A stretch of DNA of 8,149 nt, taken from NCBI GenBank assembly GCA_003165615.1, contig PLWR01000354.1:1-8149 (forward strand), written 5' to 3'. The position numbers and the translations under genes are program-made. Shown here one piece after another: positions 5,710 through 8,149 of this stretch; the stretch's first letter is position 1, and each line of letters starts with the position of its first letter. The notes beneath the pieces are model-generated. The model saw only the letters and a program-made list of their open reading frames with translations. It searched no databases and had not been told where the DNA came from. The DNA is from Acidobacteriota bacterium. Lineage in GTDB: Bacteria; Acidobacteriota; Terriglobia; UBA7540.

Positions 5710-6762
5710 ATGAAGATTGCGAGTGTTGGCAGTGCCTTCCCCAAAAACTATTATTCCCAACCCGTGCTCAGCGCCGCCCTGAAGAAATATTGGAATGGCC
5801 GCCTTAACAACCCCGAGGTTGTGGACAGGATGCACGCCCACGCCGAGATCGACGGGCGTTTTCTCGCGCTGCCCATCGATGCGTATTACAAAATGACGAC
5901 TTGGGGACAGTTTAACGATGCCTGGATCGATTGTGCCCAGAATCTTGGCCAACAGGCGCTCTGCCAAGCGCTCGCGAGCGCGGGGCTTGCAGCGCAGGAT
6001 ATTGACGCCTTGTTCGTGGTCTCGGTCACAGGTATTGCCAGTCCCTCGCTCGACGCCCGACTGGTCAACCGCATGGGTCTGTCCCCGCGGGTCAAGCGAG
6101 TTCCCATCTTCGGTTTGGGCTGCGTGGCGGGAGCTGCGGGAATCGCGCGCGCGGCGGACTACGTGCGTGGGTTCCCGGGCCATATTGCCGCGCTACTTTC
6201 GGTGGAGCTTTGTTCGCTGACCCTCCAGAAGGAAGACGTTTCCATGGCCAATCTGATTTCCGCGGCACTGTTTGGCGATGGCGCTGCGGCCGTGATCGTC
6301 GCGGGCTCGGAAAGGACTTACCCGGGGGCGGAAATCCTGGACACGCGCTCCGTCTTTTATCCGCAGACGGAGCACATCATGGGCTGGGACATTTCCGAAA
6401 AAGGCTTCCAGATTGTGCTTTCTGCGGCGTTGCCCCAACTGATTGTGGACCGTTTGGGCGGCGACGTGGACGATTTCCTGGCGGACCACAGCCTGACCCG
6501 CAAGGACATCAGCCGGTGGATCCTGCACACGGGGGGACCCAAAATTCTGGAAGCTACCGGCACGGCGCTGGGGCTGTCGAAGGAGGACATGCGACCGTCA
6601 TGGGAGTGCCTGCGGAGGGTCGGTAATCTTTCCTCCGCCTCCGTGCTCCTGGTGCTCGAGGACGTTTTTAAACGGCAGCGCCCGGAAGTGGGCGCATACT
6701 CCCTGCTGGCTGCCATGGGACCGGGCTTTTGCTCGGAGTTAGTCCTACTCAGGTGGAATTGA
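5710..6762 (+). CDS. Type III polyketide synthase (chalcone/stilbene synthase family)
   Basis: A homodimeric thiolase-fold enzyme that extends a CoA-linked starter with malonyl-CoA and cyclises the product. Bacterial members commonly make alkylresorcinols or alkylpyrones; the product here cannot be read from sequence. The 350-residue protein (usual length) has the catalytic triad Cys138 in FGLGCVAGAAGI, His273 in ILHTGGPKIL and Asn306 in RVGNLSSAS, and the C-terminal GPG loop in AAMGPGF (334-340). I chose ATG 5710 because MKIASVGSAFP matches the usual family start. GTG 5692 would add six residues (MGKIEI), but its GGAG lies only two bases away, inside a small TCCGC/GCGGA hairpin (5671-5688), and ATG 5710 lacks a clear Shine-Dalgarno, so the start is uncertain. 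The stop shares one base with the ATG of the flavoprotein remnant (TGATG at 6760-6764), implying these once formed one pathway operon. Confidence 0.92.
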   Translation: MKIASVGSAFPKNYYSQPVLSAALKKYWNGRLNNPEVVDRMHAHAEIDGRFLALPIDAYYKMTTWGQFNDAWIDCAQNLGQQALCQALASAGLAAQDIDALFVVSVTGIASPSLDARLVNRMGLSPRVKRVPIFGLGCVAGAAGIARAADYVRGFPGHIAALLSVELCSLTLQKEDVSMANLISAALFGDGAAAVIVAGSERTYPGAEILDTRSVFYPQTEHIMGWDISEKGFQIVLSAALPQLIVDRLGGDVDDFLADHSLTRKDISRWILHTGGPKILEATGTALGLSKEDMRPSWECLRRVGNLSSASVLLVLEDVFKRQRPEVGAYSLLAAMGPGFCSELVLLRWN

Positions 6763-6910
6763 TGGGTTCCCATATCCTGGATACCGATGTTTTCATCGCG
6801 GGGGGGGTGGCCCCGCGGGGCTGGCCACGGCGATTGCGGCCCGGCAGCGGGGCCTGCGCGTGGTGGTGGCGGACCTGGCGCGACCGTCGCCGCTGTTCTT
6901 CCCTGCCTGA
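6762..6910 (+). pseudogene. N-terminal remnant of an FAD-dependent oxidoreductase (frameshifted and truncated)
   Basis: The first about 45 codons of a flavoprotein of the geranylgeranyl-reductase/halogenase-like group. From ATG 6762 the frame reads MGSHILDTDVFIAGG, then fails at a run of eight G (6800-6807). In the other frame it continues GGPAGLATAIAARQRGLRVV and VADLARP, so together they form the dinucleotide-binding GxGxxG motif and the second beta strand of a Rossmann fold. Compared with a normal AGGGPAG, the tract has two extra G or lacks one. After ADLARP family resemblance ends, and stops TGA-TAG follow at 6908-6913. The rest of the gene, at least several hundred codons in this family, is absent, and the sequence runs into the esterase remnant. 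Position directly after the polyketide synthase fits a tailoring oxidase or hydroxylase of that pathway. It cannot make a working enzyme. Confidence 0.8.
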
Positions 6911-7598
6911 TAGCATCCCTGGTAACGGCTCAGCCGGCCAGCGCTCCTCAGCACTTGTTCTTTCACGTTACCCTGGGGCCGCAGTTCCAGGGTCCTGTAT
7001 CCGGCCGATTGCTTCTCTTTGTTTCTGCCGGGCACGGCGATAAGGCAGTCGGCATGAACATGCTGGAACCCGCCAAGACTTACATTGCGGCCAGAGAGGT
7101 TCCCTATCTTGCGCCCGGACAGACCGTAGAGATTGACGCAGATGACGCCGTGTTTCCATCGCCCCTGTCAAGAGCGGGTCCGGGAGATTACCAGGCACAG
7201 ATGATTCTGGATGTCGCCCATACCTACAACTATTCGGGCCACTCCCCATGTTTAACCGCACCACGGGGGCAGTGGATCCCAAGGTGATTGCCTACTGGGG
7301 AGAGCACTACGACATCGCGCACCGCATTGAGACGAGTTGGACGACGCTCGAGCCCGACCTCCGTGGCAAGATTCATCTCTTTGTCGGGACTGACGATACC
7401 TTCTATCTGGCTAGCCCGGCGCACCGGCTGCAATCCTTGCTGGACCGCCTGAATGGGGAGGCACAGTTCACCTTTATTCCCGGGAGGACACACTTCGACC
7501 TGTATCAGAAAGGTGACGACAAGTACGCGCTTTTCGATCAGATTGCCACTGAGATGTATGCCGTCGCCAGGCCTGACAGCAAATCCAGAATAAATTAA
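6884..7598 (+). pseudogene. Esterase (alpha/beta-hydrolase fold) with its catalytic core deleted
   Basis: Two pieces of one secreted-esterase gene in different frames. The N-terminal piece (about 6884 to 7240) starts within a signal-peptide-like stretch (AAVLPCLIASLVTAQPASA) and continues HLFFHVTLGPQFQGPVSGRL, AGHGDKAVGMNML, AREVPYLAPGQTVEIDADD and DVAHTYNYSG. The C-terminal piece (about 7240-7598, another frame) reads GPLPMFNRTTGAVDPKVIAY, RGKIHLFVGTDDTFYL and FIPGRTHFDLYQ, ending in AVARPDSKSRIN. I recognise both as parts of an Acidobacteria-type putative esterase (Pfam esterase group). The middle, which should carry the GxSxG nucleophile elbow, is missing, while the likely catalytic His (THFDLY) remains. 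The deletion is out of frame at the join near 7238-7247, and the gene's own start codon is not visible, having been replaced by the flavoprotein stub. The frames 6787-7287 and 7248-7598 are therefore fragments, not separate genes. Confidence 0.78.
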
Positions 7599-7603
7599 AG
7601 GCA

Positions 7604-7620
7604 GCCTCCAGCCTGGAGGC
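7604..7620 (+). terminator. Short perfect hairpin after the esterase remnant
   Basis: GCCTCCAG (7604-7611) and CTGGAGGC (7613-7620) are exact reverse complements around one base, so the real hairpin has about six to seven pairs. It begins five bases after the esterase stop. No T-tract follows, so termination would be weak. Confidence 0.35.
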
Positions 7621-7733
7621 CGTATGTCGTATGCCCTCCGATTTACGAGCTGTCAGGGCGGACCATCGAGACCGGGTTCGCAGGGGCGGAACGCAAAGAG
7701 GAGAAGAATCCCAATGACGGAGGTAATTCGCTC

Positions 7734-8149
7734 ATGGAACGCTCTTCCCGCCGCACCGTGGGGTACCCCTGGTTTTTGATCCCCATCGCTGTGGTATCGT
7801 TTGCCGCCCTTGCCTACCCGCTCTATGTGATCCGGCCATTCCGCCATCAGGGACCGCGCGAGCTGGCGGCGGCGCTCGAGGTTATTCAGATTCGACCGCC
7901 TATTTAAGTCGTCTGCGCAATTTGCGCTCTGCTTGGGCTGTTCTGGTATTGGCGGGTGCAGCCCCAGGTTTGGCGGCGAAGGCTGGCGGCTGCCGGCGCT
8001 TTACTGGTATGCACCTTTGCCGTCTTAACCAGGGTGAACATCTTTGAGCTGATGTTTCATCCGGATGCTCGTCCGCAATTTGTATCAATTCAGCAAGCCA
8101 AGGTGGACCCGGACGACATGGTCATGGCCGTCAAACTGGGCGGCATGGC
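7734..8149 (+). pseudogene. DUF3179-domain membrane protein interrupted by an in-frame stop, 3' end cut by the window
   Basis: ATG 7734 has a good ribosome binding site (GGAGG, 7719-7723, ten bases upstream). It opens MERSSRRTVGYPWFLIPIAV with a first membrane segment (about residues 11-33), then YPLYVIRPFRHQGPRELAAA. TAA at 7905-7907 stops it after 57 codons, yet the same frame continues in homology: VVCAICALLGLFWYWRVQPQ, then LAAAGALLVCTFAVLTRVNI and FELMFHPDARPQFVSIQQAK, running off the window at MAVKLGG. YP(L/M)YVIRPFRHQGPREL and the TRVN(I)xELMFHP segment are what I recognise from the membrane-bound N-terminal part of DUF3179 proteins. Function of the family is unknown to me. No frameshift is needed, only the single stop, so this is either a nonsense mutation or a base-call error. 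Internal restart after the stop is possible but would lose the first membrane segment. Confidence 0.75.

Noticed and set aside
6787..7287. 166-codon frame across the flavoprotein and esterase remnants as one intact gene
   Set aside because: Its first third reads the flavoprotein out of frame and only the rest is esterase-like; the start is artificial.
7248..7598. 116-codon frame as an independent small protein
   Set aside because: It is the C-terminal piece of the esterase and lacks its own ribosome binding site; the ATG is an internal Met of PMFNRTTG.
1..8149. CRISPR array, tRNA, rRNA or complete insertion sequence
   Set aside because: I saw no regularly spaced direct repeats, no cloverleaf-like segment, no rRNA-like sequence and no transposase.

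Overview
The window is an 8.1 kb stretch of moderately GC-rich bacterial DNA with every supported gene on the + strand. The gene families point to Acidobacteriota (Terriglobia-like soil bacteria, or a metagenome-assembled relative). This rests on my recognition of a TPR-type protein, an esterase family and a DUF3179 protein that I associate with that phylum. It is an inference from gene content, with no marker gene to prove it.

Layout. (1) 1-1539: a family X DNA polymerase with a C-terminal PHP domain, cut at its 5' end by the window. (2) 1540-2007: a gene-poor, locally AT-rich spacer. (3) 2008-2692: a ParD/ParE-type toxin-antitoxin operon. Its -35 box sits in the centre of a 25-bp near-perfect palindrome, the probable autoregulatory operator. 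(4) 2689-3405: a HAD-superfamily phosphatase/phosphoglucomutase-like gene whose start codon overlaps the toxin stop codon, so antitoxin, toxin and HAD form one overlapping string. (5) 3527-4465: a two-transmembrane GIDE-domain protein with its own probable promoter and strong ribosome binding site. (6) 4466-4847: a non-coding stretch with two large stem-loops, one terminator-like and one a long nested hairpin resembling a mobile or repeat palindrome. (7) 4848-5669: a helical TPR-like conserved protein. (8) 5710-6759 (stop codon to 6762): a type III polyketide synthase with an intact Cys-His-Asn triad. (9) 6762-8149: a run of broken genes. It holds the N-terminal FAD-binding stub of a flavoprotein with a frameshift in a G8 tract, an esterase missing its catalytic core, and a DUF3179 membrane protein with an in-frame TAA.

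How they work together. The toxin-antitoxin operon probably controls itself through the palindrome and may carry the HAD gene on the same transcript. The polyketide synthase overlaps by one base a flavoprotein start codon. That arrangement is expected for a small alkylpyrone/alkylresorcinol-type pathway, but the tailoring flavoprotein is now destroyed, so the synthase may be an orphan. The most notable points are the toxin-antitoxin operator with a nearly leaderless antitoxin, the overlapping third gene, the bacterial GIDE protein, the nested palindrome, and the cluster of three independent lesions at the right end. I see no CRISPR array, rRNA or tRNA gene, and no complete insertion sequence.
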